In this document: positions 26,054 through 35,210 of the stretch, piece by piece | Layout of the letters: each line of letters opens with the position of its first letter | How positions within the stretch are numbered: the stretch's first letter is position 1 | Assembly: GCA_035559815.1 (NCBI GenBank) | Contig: DATMAT010000065.1 | Span: 1 to 63,156 of the forward strand | Source: Thermodesulfobacteriota bacterium | GTDB taxonomy: Bacteria; Desulfobacterota_D; UBA1144; Nemesobacterales; CSP1-2 | DNA: 63,156 bases | Reading direction: 5' to 3' | Position numbers and translations under genes: made by a program | The notes under the pieces: model-generated | Told to the model about the DNA's origin: nothing | Databases searched by the model: none | Seen by the model: the letters and a program-made list of their open reading frames with translations, nothing else

Positions 26054-27064
26054 ATGAGTGTAATAGCGCAACCGGCTAAGTACTGGATTAAAGACCCGGC
26101 ATCTGACCTAGTCCTTTTCAGTTTCGGCTGGATCCCTGTTTTTCTCGCTCTGGCTTTTTTCAAGGACCACATGGGCGCGATAATACTCTTCGTGCTTATG
26201 GCTAATTACATACATCGTCACTATACCTTTGCGCTGGTGTATGGACAGAAGGAAGAGTTCGAGAAGAGAAAGAATATATATATCTTGCTCCCTATTGCTG
26301 CAGTTCTTGTGACGTTTATATTCGTATATGTTGATGCTTTTAAAATACTTCTTACAATTTCGGTTCTTTGGACGATGTATCATTCGGTTTATCAGAAGTA
26401 TGGCATTACCAGAATCTATTCCAGAAAGGGCGGTTATGGAGAAGCCTGGATCGAAAAAGGTGTGATATTTTCCTGGTTCGTCTATCTATTTTTTGCTCTG
26501 GGGGATAGAGAAAAAGGGACTCTGGAGAGTTATCAAGCTGGAAGGGTCGTTCTTAACTATATAGGGGATTATTTAAACTACCTGACTTCAGCTTCCTATT
26601 TGTTTCTTGCGGTTGCGGTCTCCTTCACTATTCTTTTTGCCTACCAGGAGTTCAAGAATCGTCATCATCTAAACACAGCCAAGATTCTGTATGTTATTTC
26701 CACCCTGGCTCTTTATGCTATTTTCTTTTATTCTCTCATAGTTGGTTATATTGTTTTCGCCTTTTCCCATGCCCTTGAGTACATAGCTTTCGTGAATATA
26801 TTTGTTAACTCTAAGTACAAGAAAAGACAGGATTCAAATGCGCTTTTTGCAAAGGTGACGAAGAAGCAGTGGCTCTATAGCGGTCTTTTCTCAGCAGGGA
26901 TAGTGGCTATCTGCCTCTTTGGAATGAAACTCAATGAAAATGCTTTCCTCATCTACATAGTGGGAAGCTCTTTCCTGCATTTCATATATGATGGGCTTAT
27001 TTGGAAGGTCAGAAAACCGGAAGTGGGCAAGCCCCTGGACATAAAATACGCCACTTCGGCGTGA
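26054..27064 (+). CDS. Polytopic membrane protein with conserved-looking His motifs
   Basis: This 336-residue protein has about eight to nine hydrophobic helices and no signal peptide. I cannot assign a family. Histidine-containing motifs sit at helix ends: NYIHRHYTFALVYG, WTMYHSVYQKYGITRIY, FAFSHALEYIAFV and SFLHFIYDGLIWKVRKPEVG. This spacing recalls membrane di-iron enzymes or heme-binding proteins, but that is inference. The gene is divergent from the M28 peptidase gene with 148 bp between, and stands alone. Start chosen at the first ATG, which has a weak purine-rich upstream stretch (CTCAGGCAAG). Confidence 0.7.
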   Translation: MSVIAQPAKYWIKDPASDLVLFSFGWIPVFLALAFFKDHMGAIILFVLMANYIHRHYTFALVYGQKEEFEKRKNIYILLPIAAVLVTFIFVYVDAFKILLTISVLWTMYHSVYQKYGITRIYSRKGGYGEAWIEKGVIFSWFVYLFFALGDREKGTLESYQAGRVVLNYIGDYLNYLTSASYLFLAVAVSFTILFAYQEFKNRHHLNTAKILYVISTLALYAIFFYSLIVGYIVFAFSHALEYIAFVNIFVNSKYKKRQDSNALFAKVTKKQWLYSGLFSAGIVAICLFGMKLNENAFLIYIVGSSFLHFIYDGLIWKVRKPEVGKPLDIKYATSA

Positions 27065-27247
27065 CATAATCCACATATTAGATAATAATCCAACCGGACT
27101 GCTGGTCGTTAGATTTATCAGATTATCCTGGCGATGGAGGGGTCTTTAATGGAAGTTATGCGAAGGCGATTCTGTTTCCTTAGCACTAATTCTTTTATTA
27201 CTTGCCCGGCTAATTAGGGTATTTTTCTAACGGGTTCTAGCGATTGT

Positions 27248-28441
27248 TTACCCCAGGAAACTCTTGAGGATTTCTCCCAGGTCGGACGTTGCCATCTTTT
27301 CTAGAGCCCTTTTCTCAATCTGTCTTATTCGCTCCCGAGTTAGGTCAAATTTCTTTCCAATTTCATCCAGCGTGTACGTGGCCTCTTGGTCTATTCCAAA
27401 TCTTAACCTGACAATTTCCTCTTCCCTTGGAGTGAGAAGCGATAATGCCTCTCTGATTCTTATGGTAAGCGCCCCCTTTGCCATTATCGAATCTGGCGCC
27501 GGAGAATCATCATCGGCTACAAAGTCCAGAAGGGTAGTCTTCTCGCCGTCCAATATTGGTGAATCGAGCCGAGCGGCATCATTGGTCGATTCCAATATCC
27601 TTTTCACGCCTTCGACCGATATGCCCGCTTTTTCGGCAACCTCCTCGGGTAAGGGTTTTCTCCCCATTTCTTTGTGTAAGGCTGCACTAATTCTGTACAC
27701 CTTGCTTGCTTGCTCTAATACATAAACTGGGACCCTGATCGTCCTGGTCTGGTCCAACAAGGACCGGGATATGGCTTGATGTATCCACCAGGAGGCGTAC
27801 GTCGAGAACTTGTAGCCCTTTGTATGATCGAACCTTTCCACTGCCCTCATCAGTCCCACGTTCCCTTCTTGGATAAGGTCGGAAAGCGGCAGTCCCCTCC
27901 CCATGTATCTCTTGGCTATGCTTACTACCAGCCTCAGGTTTGCCTTGACAAACCTTTCCTTCAGCTCTTTCGCTCTTTCGGAGCAAGCCCTTTTCTCGGC
28001 ATTTAACTTTTCTATCCTCTTGGACAACTCTTTTGCCGAACCGTTTCGATGATGGCCGTTTTTATGATTTTTGGTCCCATTCTCATGCATGGCTTTATTC
28101 AAAAGAGCGGTTATCTCTTTCATTTTAGCTTCGCATATCTTTATCTTTGCTGAAACCTCTATTTCCTCTTTTGGTGTGAGTAGGGGCTCGACGGCCATGT
28201 TTTTAAAATAGACATAAAGCAACCGGAAATGTTCATCTGGAGTCCATTCATCTTCCTGATTATTTTCTTCCGCTGGCTCCGAATTTGCTAATTCAAACTC
28301 GAAATCGGGTTCCTCCAAATCCAGCATCAAATTATCTTGAATGCCGAGATGGCTGAACTCACTTTCATCTCCTTGTATAAAGTCCTCGAGTTCATTTACC
28401 GTTGAATTTGAATTTTCATACTCTATGTATTTTGTCTCCAT
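27248..28441 (-). CDS. RNA polymerase sigma-70 factor, RpoD/RpoS-like
   Basis: This 397-residue factor has an acidic N-terminus (1-75) instead of a typical region 1.1 and a region 1.2-like segment (about 80-110). An insert rich in Asn and His (HENGTKNHKNGHHRNG, about 130-150) follows in the nonconserved region. Then come region 2 with SDLIQEGNVGLMRAVERFDHTKG and WWIHQAISRSLLDQTRTIRVPV, region 3, and region 4.2 with TLDEIGKKFDLTRERIRQIEKRALEKM. The DQTRTIR motif at 2.4 and the overall size suggest a group 2 (RpoS-type) factor more than the main RpoD, but I cannot exclude RpoD. It is preceded by a near-consensus promoter and a leader of about 265 nt. Confidence 0.93.
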   Translation of the reverse strand: METKYIEYENSNSTVNELEDFIQGDESEFSHLGIQDNLMLDLEEPDFEFELANSEPAEENNQEDEWTPDEHFRLLYVYFKNMAVEPLLTPKEEIEVSAKIKICEAKMKEITALLNKAMHENGTKNHKNGHHRNGSAKELSKRIEKLNAEKRACSERAKELKERFVKANLRLVVSIAKRYMGRGLPLSDLIQEGNVGLMRAVERFDHTKGYKFSTYASWWIHQAISRSLLDQTRTIRVPVYVLEQASKVYRISAALHKEMGRKPLPEEVAEKAGISVEGVKRILESTNDAARLDSPILDGEKTTLLDFVADDDSPAPDSIMAKGALTIRIREALSLLTPREEEIVRLRFGIDQEATYTLDEIGKKFDLTRERIRQIEKRALEKMATSDLGEILKSFLG

Positions 28442-28713
28442 GCTTTTTCCCTTTTTTTAGATTGGATTTGAAAGAAGGTGTTGAATAAAGTTCAAATCTT
28501 ATACGAGTTGATATAATAATCATGAAATATGAAAAAAGGCTCATTATTCTCGACGGTGGCGTCGAAAATGAATCTCTTTAACCTCGCTAAGTTATTTTCT
28601 ATTTTTAAATCGGCAATATAATGCATCGATATTAACGCACTATCTTTTAAAATCTTTCTTGCTCAGGGGGATATATATACCTCTTCCTTATATATATACT
28701 CCAAGCATAATCT

Positions 28714-28742
28714 AATATATGATAATCGAAAATGTTTGTCAA
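28714..28742 (-). promoter_or_regulatory. Near-consensus sigma-70 promoter for the sigma factor gene
   Basis: Minus strand: TTGACA (28742-28737), 17-base spacer, TATATT (28719-28714). The predicted start is near 28707, giving a leader of about 265 nt to the ATG at 28441. The leader begins with two TATATATA runs flanking AGGAAGAGG (28670-28697). The rest of 28442-28895 shows no gene. Confidence 0.6.
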
Positions 28743-28895
28743 GTGGTTTTCTTCGCATATGCAAAATAACTTTCCCCCTGTTTTGGTGTAAAATCAGCAT
28801 GAATAATGGACTTATTACGCATTAGCTAACAGCATGTTGAAAATCGATTGTATAATTCTGAAGGGTACTTAACACTGCATAAAGCTCATTAAACT

Positions 28896-29558
28896 CTACT
28901 CAATCTCCTTTACAATGACTTCTATACCTTCTTTTTGTTGAAGGGTAGCGGCAAAATTCTTTGCCTCCTCTTCGGTCTTAAATTTCCCCATTCTTAAGAG
29001 ATTCCAGCTTTCTCCTTTTGAATTTATGGTGGAGATTGTGTAGACATCGTACCCCTTTCTTTTCAGCTCATTAGCACCCATCTCCGCTCTTTCCATGGTC
29101 TTGAAAGCGGCGATTTGGAGGGTGTATTCTCCTTTGCCTGCCTCTAGCTTATTCTTATCTAAATTTCTATCCTGTTGTGGCTCGGATTCGGCCAAGTGCT
29201 CTGTCTCCGGGTTATTCGGCTTGCTTTCTATGGGGGTGGTGGTTGTCGATGCCGCACTGATTGTTAAGTCATGCTGGCCGGGGTCAGTTTTTTGTCTTTC
29301 GCTGGGTGAGCCATACTCTCCTTCGGAATTCTCCTCGGAATAAACCTTATCACTCTGAATTTCTGCGGATCCGTCTAAATACCGTGCCTCTTCCTTACCG
29401 GCCGGTCTGATTTTGTCCGTGTCAGCGTCTTTTAACTTCATCCCACTATATATGCCAAGGGCAAACCCTAGGACGAAAACCATGAAAAGCTTGAGATTAC
29501 TCCTATTATCACCCCTTCTTGAGTCTGCTAATATTAGTTTAGGTCTTAGCTCTTTCAC
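28896..29558 (-). CDS. SPOR-domain protein with N-terminal membrane anchor
   Basis: This 220-residue protein has one transmembrane helix near residues 22-40 (LFMVFVLGFALGIYSGMKL), a low-complexity acidic/Ser/Thr linker with many Glu residues, and a C-terminal SPOR domain (about 145-218, GEYTLQIAAFKTMERAEMGANELKRKGYD ending KEGIEVIVKEIE in part). SPOR domains bind denuded peptidoglycan glycans at division sites, so it probably acts in cell-envelope or septum biology in the periplasm. It is transcribed alone. The leader upstream is long, with no recognised promoter. Confidence 0.88.
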   Translation of the reverse strand: MKELRPKLILADSRRGDNRSNLKLFMVFVLGFALGIYSGMKLKDADTDKIRPAGKEEARYLDGSAEIQSDKVYSEENSEGEYGSPSERQKTDPGQHDLTISAASTTTTPIESKPNNPETEHLAESEPQQDRNLDKNKLEAGKGEYTLQIAAFKTMERAEMGANELKRKGYDVYTISTINSKGESWNLLRMGKFKTEEEAKNFAATLQQKEGIEVIVKEIE

Positions 29559-30172
29559 CCAAGATCACCATCCATTATGTTGGTATCAAAGCAGGGATTC
29601 TAACACTATTTACTCGGACTACCTGGTCCTGTGTCTATTTATTTGGCTGGGCATCACTTGAGCAACCATTGTCTTCTTTCTCAAAAATGTCAATGCATGT
29701 AGCTTTGCTGGCTAAACTCGGCAATTTGAATCCTTTGTAGACTTCCCAGATCTTTCCTTACATTCTTGCTTATTTTCTCTTTCTTACGTTAACATATCCA
29801 AATTTAAGGTCAACGTTGTTTAATCTGGTGGAATTAATACTTTCTCATGCCCGGGCCGGTATGTGGGGCTTGAAGGCTTTGAGTATTCAGAACCGGGGTT
29901 AAACAGGGCCTTTTCCACATACTCTTCTGGCAGTTTTAATCCTTCGATGAAATTATCTTAAAACTAAACCAGATAGTGGCTATTTTGTCTGATGTCAGGA
30001 CTAATTTATCGACGGCAAAAGCTAGTGGATAACTATTTCATAATAAATAGGGACTGGCTGAAGTTAAGACATAAGTAATATGCATATCGGAGATGATTAA
30101 CCCTTTTCCAGAAAAATTTCATTCTAAAGTCTGATTGTCTTCTTTCCAAAGATAGGTATCTAATTTGTTTAG
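29559..30172. other. Intergenic region without recognised gene
   Basis: About 610 bp lie between the diverging SPOR and GAF-like genes. I see no convincing frame, RNA or palindrome. Short frames here have atypical codon patterns and no ribosome sites. Confidence 0.5.
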
Positions 30173-30643
30173 GTGTTGAGAATGGGATATAACGGACTGG
30201 ACAAGCTGATTTCAAAATCATTAAACCTTGGAGAGGGTTGCGTTTTTATACTTAAACCGAGGAAGTATGATAACTTACTCGAATTTTCCTACCCGGATGA
30301 GCTCAAGGGTTTTACTGTTCCAGTTATGAGCCAAAGCGTGGCTGGTAAAGCGGTGATACACAGGAGCCCGATTATACTCAATAACTTCCAGGGCGAGACG
30401 GATGTTATCTATTTAAACTGTCTAACCATGAACAGTACCAAAAATTCGATCAGAAAGATGATTGCCTATCCTGTTTGCTCTTCCGGTGAGCTTACCGAGG
30501 TCATTTTGATAGTGAGAAAGGAGTATGACGGTTCTGATCTACCTAATTTTCTGGGGGAAGATTTGCAAAAGATAAAATCGGCTGTTGATAAAATTTTATC
30601 CATCCGCGCAGACAAGCCGGATTTATCCCTCGCCGCTAGCTAA
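30173..30643 (+). CDS. Small GAF-like protein
   Basis: This protein is 156 residues from a GTG start at 30173, or 153 from the ATG at 30182. The pattern LNLGEGCVFILKPRKYDNLLEF then MSQSVAGKAVIHRSPIILNN, ending with MIAYPVCSSGELTEVILIVRKEYDG, matches a degenerate GAF domain (sheet, ligand-pocket loop, sheet) as found in sensor kinases. It stands alone, with no kinase or cyclase output domain. It may therefore bind a small ligand and act through a partner, which is inference. Confidence that it is a protein is good; the GAF call is moderate. Confidence 0.6.
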   Translation: MLRMGYNGLDKLISKSLNLGEGCVFILKPRKYDNLLEFSYPDELKGFTVPVMSQSVAGKAVIHRSPIILNNFQGETDVIYLNCLTMNSTKNSIRKMIAYPVCSSGELTEVILIVRKEYDGSDLPNFLGEDLQKIKSAVDKILSIRADKPDLSLAAS

Positions 30644-30713
30644 CATTCTGTCCCTCTCAGAAATCAAGCTAATTGTACTGGACATTATGAGAACGGAGGT
30701 TTGAAGCACTTCT

Positions 30714-30801
30714 TGGTGCCGAAGGGGGGATTTGAACCCCCACGGGCTTGCACCCACTGGATCCTGAATCCAGCGCGTCTACCAAATTCCGCCACTTCGG
30801 C
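30714..30801 (-). tRNA. tRNA-Leu (anticodon CAG)
   Basis: On the minus strand the gene reads GCCGAAGTGGCGGAATTTGG at the 5' end. The acceptor stem GCCGAAG pairs with CTTCGGC, the anticodon stem CTGGA/TCCAG surrounds the loop TTCAGGA (anticodon CAG), and a long variable arm and the T-loop GTTCAAATC follow. The 3' CCA is encoded (30716-30714). The long variable arm confirms a class II tRNA. Confidence 0.96.
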
Positions 30802-30961
30802 CTGGGTAAAAAATATAACTAAAGTTCGACGGTAAGTACATCATAAGAGGTAATTTCTCCATATCTAGATGTTAACCTATTATCTATTCTTGGACATTTC
30901 CTCTGTTTTAAGCGGTATAGGATTAAGAATCCTCCGCGTACTTTAGTAACTGACAGCGAGG

Positions 30962-32113
30962 CTAGCTTAGTTCCCCTCTCTCGGAAATGAGCCGGTTTAG
31001 TATCTCCTTCTGGATATCCTCGATTTGAGATTTAACGCGAATGATTTCTTCCGTGGGTTTTCCTCTTTCCTTGCATTCCTCAAATACCGCATCAACCTTG
31101 GAGAGAATTTGTCTTAACTTGGTTTGTGCTTCTATGTTTGCCTTGATGAACATATCCTCGTCCTCCCACTGGCGTTTGGAATAAGATTCTAGCTCCTTTG
31201 CCTGGATAAGCAATTCTCTAAGCCGGTCTCTGTAGCCATGGAGTGATTGGTGAATCACCGCCTGTACCTCTACCCTTTCTCCTGGGTCTCGCCAAAGTAT
31301 GTTTTCAAGGATATTTAGGTCACTTTCCTCGACGTCGGTTCTTCCGTCGAGATAAGCCTTAGTCTTGAGGAGTAAAACCGATTGCTTATATCGTCTATCC
31401 GACAACACTATCCCCTTTTTTTTCAGCTCCCCTCTAATTTGAGAGATTATTTTTACTATATGCGACGGAATGCGCACGTTTCTGGCCTGGGATTGGCCTT
31501 GTTTGATCTCTTCTAATTCGATTGTAGTCTTTTGGCTCATCGCCGCGTCTTCCTGAATCATCTTCAAGAATCGGAAATCCTCTTTTATGTAATCCAGGAC
31601 GTATCTCAGTAAAAACCGGTCATATAGTGCTTCCAGTTCATCTTCTTCCGAGGGGAGCTCGTTGCTTGCACCAAATAATGTAATTAGGGGGATCTGGATA
31701 GCATCCTTTCCGTTGTGAAATATTCTCTCGTTCATGATTGTGAGGAGGCTGTTTAATATCGAGGAACTGGCCTTAAAGACCTCATCCAAAAAAGCGATGT
31801 GGGCCTCGGGCAGTTTGCCGGTTGTAACCCTCCTATATTCATCGTTCTCCAGGCCTTTGAGGCTGACCGCCCCGAAAATCTCTTCCGGGGTGGAAAACTT
31901 GGTAAGAAGCCACTGAAAATACCTCGCTCCTGCTATGCGATTGCAAGTTTCATGAGCGAGCAGGGATTTAGCCGTACCGGGCGGGCCTATAAGAAGTATG
32001 TGATTCCCGGAAACAAGCGCGCAAAAAATTCCGTCTATGACCTCTTCTCTCTCGAAGAACTGGGCCTTCAACTCTTCCTTGATTTTCTTTATTTTTTCTA
32101 TCGTTCTTTCCAT
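30962..32113 (-). CDS. MoxR/RavA-family AAA ATPase
   Basis: This 383-residue AAA+ ATPase has Walker A GPPGTAKS (43-50), Walker B IAFLDEVFKAS and the sensor region ITLFGASNELPSEEDELEALYDRF. These mark a MoxR/RavA type. A RavA-like C-terminal helical extension follows. MoxR ATPases act as chaperones that insert cofactors or assemble membrane-associated complexes. The start overlaps the last codons of gspK by 16 bp, so it is translationally coupled to the secretion operon. That suggests an assembly or remodelling role there, but a partner VWA gene is not nearby. It is the last gene of the cluster. Confidence 0.9.
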   Translation of the reverse strand: MERTIEKIKKIKEELKAQFFEREEVIDGIFCALVSGNHILLIGPPGTAKSLLAHETCNRIAGARYFQWLLTKFSTPEEIFGAVSLKGLENDEYRRVTTGKLPEAHIAFLDEVFKASSSILNSLLTIMNERIFHNGKDAIQIPLITLFGASNELPSEEDELEALYDRFLLRYVLDYIKEDFRFLKMIQEDAAMSQKTTIELEEIKQGQSQARNVRIPSHIVKIISQIRGELKKKGIVLSDRRYKQSVLLLKTKAYLDGRTDVEESDLNILENILWRDPGERVEVQAVIHQSLHGYRDRLRELLIQAKELESYSKRQWEDEDMFIKANIEAQTKLRQILSKVDAVFEECKERGKPTEEIIRVKSQIEDIQKEILNRLISERGELS

Positions 32114-33192
32114 GAGATGATTTTAGTGCCGGATGATGCCTCGTCCTGGCTTTTTCTTATGACTGCTTTAATTACACTTATGGTCGGATTAATCTCTCCG
32201 AGCATCCCTATGGATGTCACGGAGAATACATCACTCTCCCCGGAGTTCAAAACCACGCCGGTCAGGCCGGCGCTGATTCTAGATTCCGGGTCGATGCCCG
32301 AGGCTATTTCCCGGACACTCCTTTGTTTAATTATGGGCTCGTCGACCCTCTCTTCTATAACTGCTTCTGCGATCCTTTCTGCTATGTCATCCGAGACTTC
32401 GTTCGATGAGCCGCTTCCCTGCCTTCGAACAGCCGATACCCCTGCGCCTTTTATTGCTGCCATCATCACGACTTTTGGCGCGGTGCTGAAGTTTACCCTC
32501 TTATCTTTAGGATACACGGTAACATAGTCTTTTATCATGTTGAAGAACTCGTCATCCATGCCATCAATCAGGCGCACTTCCTCGAGACTATCCAGTGGGC
32601 CATTCTTTATGACGTACGGGTTTTCCAGGCTTTCGTAGAATCCGGCGTCGGCGCCGGTCTGGTCCTGGTCGTTTTGGTTCTCTGAGCCCTCTATTGGACG
32701 ATCGAGCCAATTAATCAAGCTGGCTATAAAGCGACCCGACTTGCGGCTGTCCACTCCGAGGAGTCGAAAAAGTTCATTAAGCTCCGTAAGCACCTGCTGG
32801 TCAACCTGGTTGGTAGTTTGACTCACCAGTGCGTTGAGGTTTATTTTGGAGCGTTCGTCGATCACCGTAATAGACACCGTTCCGTTTCCTACCGGAAAGG
32901 AAGGAACATTGACAGCCCAATACCCTTCGGAGTAGCCGGTTTGGTCCCCGAATAATCCGGTGATTTCTTTTATTTCTTCGAGCGGCCGGTTGTTTATGGT
33001 TCCGGCAACCACCTGAACCCCCGATTTTGCTATGTAGCGTGCGATTATCTCGTCCCTGGTATTTGCGGAAATTTCATTGTCAACCTGAGTAAAGTATATA
33101 AGGTCGACCACCAAAGTTGTGAGTATAGCAATGGCTATTAGTACCACAACCAGCACAACTCCTGCCTCTGATTTTCCTTGGTCTGTATTCAT
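32098..33192 (-). CDS. gspK: Type II secretion minor pseudopilin GspK
   Basis: This 364-residue minor pseudopilin caps the T2SS pilus. The N-terminal helix AGVVLVVVLIAIAILTTLVVDL follows a short basic leader and lacks the Glu5 of other pilins, a normal GspK trait. The rest matches the GspK fold: RDEIIARYIAKSGVQV after the helix, then ERSKINLNALV, and LINWLDRPIEGSENQN in the alpha domain that places the calcium site. Its stop overlaps the MoxR start. GspJ is upstream with a 41-bp gap. Confidence 0.9.
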   Translation of the reverse strand: MNTDQGKSEAGVVLVVVLIAIAILTTLVVDLIYFTQVDNEISANTRDEIIARYIAKSGVQVVAGTINNRPLEEIKEITGLFGDQTGYSEGYWAVNVPSFPVGNGTVSITVIDERSKINLNALVSQTTNQVDQQVLTELNELFRLLGVDSRKSGRFIASLINWLDRPIEGSENQNDQDQTGADAGFYESLENPYVIKNGPLDSLEEVRLIDGMDDEFFNMIKDYVTVYPKDKRVNFSTAPKVVMMAAIKGAGVSAVRRQGSGSSNEVSDDIAERIAEAVIEERVDEPIIKQRSVREIASGIDPESRISAGLTGVVLNSGESDVFSVTSIGMLGEINPTISVIKAVIRKSQDEASSGTKIISWKER

Positions 33193-33233
33193 AACAGTCT
33201 TCTTAACTTCGGCTTGGTCGTTAGATGTCCTTT

Positions 33234-33884
33234 CTAATTAGCAGTAGGAATGGGTATCAAAGAGCTGAAGATGAAATCTTCTCCCGTTGCACTTCTCAAA
33301 ATCAAACTCACCTCCAGCGCCTTGGGAAGAGAACCGGTCTGCTTTGAGTCCCATACCTCGATCAGGCCTTCTGCATTGTCCGACACATAGGCCAGGTTAA
33401 AAGCCACTACGCGTTCCGAGATGGGGTATTGGGTCCCGCCGGACTCGGACCCGATTTGGGGATTTTCTCTCCTCATAAGAAGATATAGGTCACTTTCCGG
33501 TATAGGCTGTAGATGGTAACCGATCTCAGCTTGATCTGAGCTCTTTGTATTGATCCCCGCCTCTCGGGAGAGGGAGACAAAATGTATGTGGCTTCGGCCG
33601 TCCTCTTTTCTGCCGATAAAAGACGGGTATGTAGTCTTACCCGATTCCGAGTATACTTTGCCTCTAAGGTATGCTCCATGTAAGTCTTTAGTCATTCTGG
33701 AAAAAATAACGCTGGCCTCATGATAGAGTTCCATAGCGTTCTCTGCACTGTCCTTTGCTTTTATAATCTGAAAAAAAGAGCCGTAGAGAACCGTTAGCAC
33801 AATTGCTCCTATGACGATGGCTAACAATACCTCCAGTAGTGTAAATCCTTCATTCCAGGTCGGCGACCGCCAGCGTGACCTCAA
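33234..33884 (-). CDS. gspJ: Type II secretion minor pseudopilin GspJ
   Basis: This 216-residue minor pseudopilin has the cleavage motif NEG|FTLLEVLLAIVIGAIVLTVLYG with Glu at position 5. A long leader of 13 residues precedes it. The soluble beta-rich domain ends without a lollipop insert. GspJ, GspI and GspK form the tip complex that begins pseudopilus assembly. It overlaps gspI by 35 bp, consistent with coupled translation. Confidence 0.85.
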   Translation of the reverse strand: MRSRWRSPTWNEGFTLLEVLLAIVIGAIVLTVLYGSFFQIIKAKDSAENAMELYHEASVIFSRMTKDLHGAYLRGKVYSESGKTTYPSFIGRKEDGRSHIHFVSLSREAGINTKSSDQAEIGYHLQPIPESDLYLLMRRENPQIGSESGGTQYPISERVVAFNLAYVSDNAEGLIEVWDSKQTGSLPKALEVSLILRSATGEDFIFSSLIPIPTAN

Positions 33885-34296
33885 AATCTTCTTCTCCTTC
33901 GTCCCAAGTGATGAGTAAACGAATCACCCTTATCTCCGTGCCCAACTGGGAAATCTCGAATGGTCTTACCGAGAGAAACCAATTGAACCCGGGTGCTTCC
34001 TCAAATTCTCCCTGCTGCTCTCTTATTTCCGGGAATCCTTCAAGCTCAACCTCCGTTATCTTTTTTTGGGCTAATATCCCGGCTATAGTCAGGTTTTTTG
34101 ATTTAGAGGCTAAAATTAGATTTCTATTCACCGCGGATAAGAGTACGGCTAGGGCTGTCCCCAGTATCACTACGGCAACCAGAACCTCTAGCAGCGTAAA
34201 CCCAAGCTTCTGAGATTTTTGGTGTGCCTTATTTGGTCCTGGTAACAAGCCCTTTAATCTCCGGTTTGGTCTATCTACTGTGAAGAAGGTCGACAT
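33850..34296 (-). CDS. gspI: Type II secretion minor pseudopilin GspI
   Basis: This 148-residue protein has the prepilin site KLG|FTLLEVLVAVVILGTALAVLLS after a 32-residue leader, unusually long. The true start may be an internal site closer to the pilin motif, but no better ribosome site is evident. A minor-pilin domain (LAQKKITEVELEGFPE) matches GspI. It overlaps gspH by 26 bp and gspJ by 35 bp. Confidence 0.82.
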   Translation of the reverse strand: MSTFFTVDRPNRRLKGLLPGPNKAHQKSQKLGFTLLEVLVAVVILGTALAVLLSAVNRNLILASKSKNLTIAGILAQKKITEVELEGFPEIREQQGEFEEAPGFNWFLSVRPFEISQLGTEIRVIRLLITWDEGEEDFEVTLAVADLE

Positions 34297-34783
34297 ACTC
34301 GTCGATTACGATTGTCCCCCCGGTGTAGGGTTTGGTAGCTATCGTATAATTAGCACCGCTTTCCGCTTCAAGGTGTATGACCGCCGGTTCCACAAAACCA
34401 GTTGGCATGAACAGTATAAAAAGATCACCCATCTCCAGGGTTTTTCCGGCGTTTCTCTGGGTAGTAATATCTTTAAAATATACCCCTTCCGGAAGTTTCT
34501 TTCTCCCAAAAATGGGGTCGTTGGGAATCACGAACTCGTTTCCATCCTGAACTTCCACCCAGTATTCACCGTTGCCGACGTCAAACTCTAATTTATATAG
34601 TCGTTTCTTGAATGCGGCTTCATTGTATAGGAGCCTTATTAAACTGCTTAGCCTTCTGGAAGCGCTCTTGATATTAACATCCGCTATGTCTTTAAACTTA
34701 GGTATAGCTACTAAAAAAAAGGCACCGAGTAGGAATATTACTACGGCTAACTCTATGAGTGTGAAACCTCGTTTATCGCTCAT
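34271..34783 (-). CDS. gspH: Type II secretion pseudopilin GspH
   Basis: This 170-residue minor pseudopilin has the prepilin motif KRG|FTLIELAVVIFLLGAFFLVAIP with Glu5 and a short five-residue leader. The N-terminal helix leads into a domain with ASRRLSSLIRLLYNEAAFKKRLYKLEF that fits GspH. The start overlaps the end of gspG by four bases. Confidence 0.85.
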   Translation of the reverse strand: MSDKRGFTLIELAVVIFLLGAFFLVAIPKFKDIADVNIKSASRRLSSLIRLLYNEAAFKKRLYKLEFDVGNGEYWVEVQDGNEFVIPNDPIFGRKKLPEGVYFKDITTQRNAGKTLEMGDLFILFMPTGFVEPAVIHLEAESGANYTIATKPYTGGTIVIDEYVDLLHSR

Positions 34784-35208
34784 TGGATATTACGGCTGGT
34801 GATGTCGTCATCACTCGGGTATAAGCCATCCGGCCCCGGTGATATTATTTCATAAGAGCCATCCTGAGTTTGGTCTGGTCCTATGTATATAAATTCGTTA
34901 CCCCATTGGTCTTTGGGAACCGTGCTCCCCTCCAGGTATCCTTCTGAGGCGTAACGATTGGGAATTCTCCCCACGGTGGGAGGGGTAACCAGGGCTTGTA
35001 GGCTCTGCTGGGTCTCCGGATAAAAAGCATTGTCCAGTTTGAATTGCTTTAAAGCGGTCTCCAGTTGCTTTATCTGAATCTTTGTTGTCTCCAGCCTTGC
35101 TTTATCGAGCCTCCCGATTACATTTGTACCGACAACATAAGCAAGCGCCGCAATGATCACCAAAACTACCATTATCTCTATTAGGGTAAAACCGCCTTGT
35201 GCTCTCAT
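34780..35208 (-). CDS. gspG: Type II secretion major pseudopilin GspG
   Basis: This 142-residue major subunit of the pseudopilus starts MRAQGG|FTLIEIMVVLVIIAAL, with Glu5. The T2SS C-terminal fold is present: YPETQQSLQALVTPPT, then PKDQWGNEFIYIGP and SPGPDGLYPSDDDI, including the calcium-binding loop Asp residues. The length and order are normal. It lies two bases downstream of gspF. Confidence 0.93.
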   Translation of the reverse strand: MRAQGGFTLIEIMVVLVIIAALAYVVGTNVIGRLDKARLETTKIQIKQLETALKQFKLDNAFYPETQQSLQALVTPPTVGRIPNRYASEGYLEGSTVPKDQWGNEFIYIGPDQTQDGSYEIISPGPDGLYPSDDDITSRNIQ

Positions 35209-35210
35209 AA

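Noticed and set aside
28670-28697. TATATATA pairs near the sigma gene as a CRISPR or tandem array
   Set aside because: Only two copies and no spacers of constant length; it is simple A/T repeat sequence. No CRISPR array was seen anywhere in the window.
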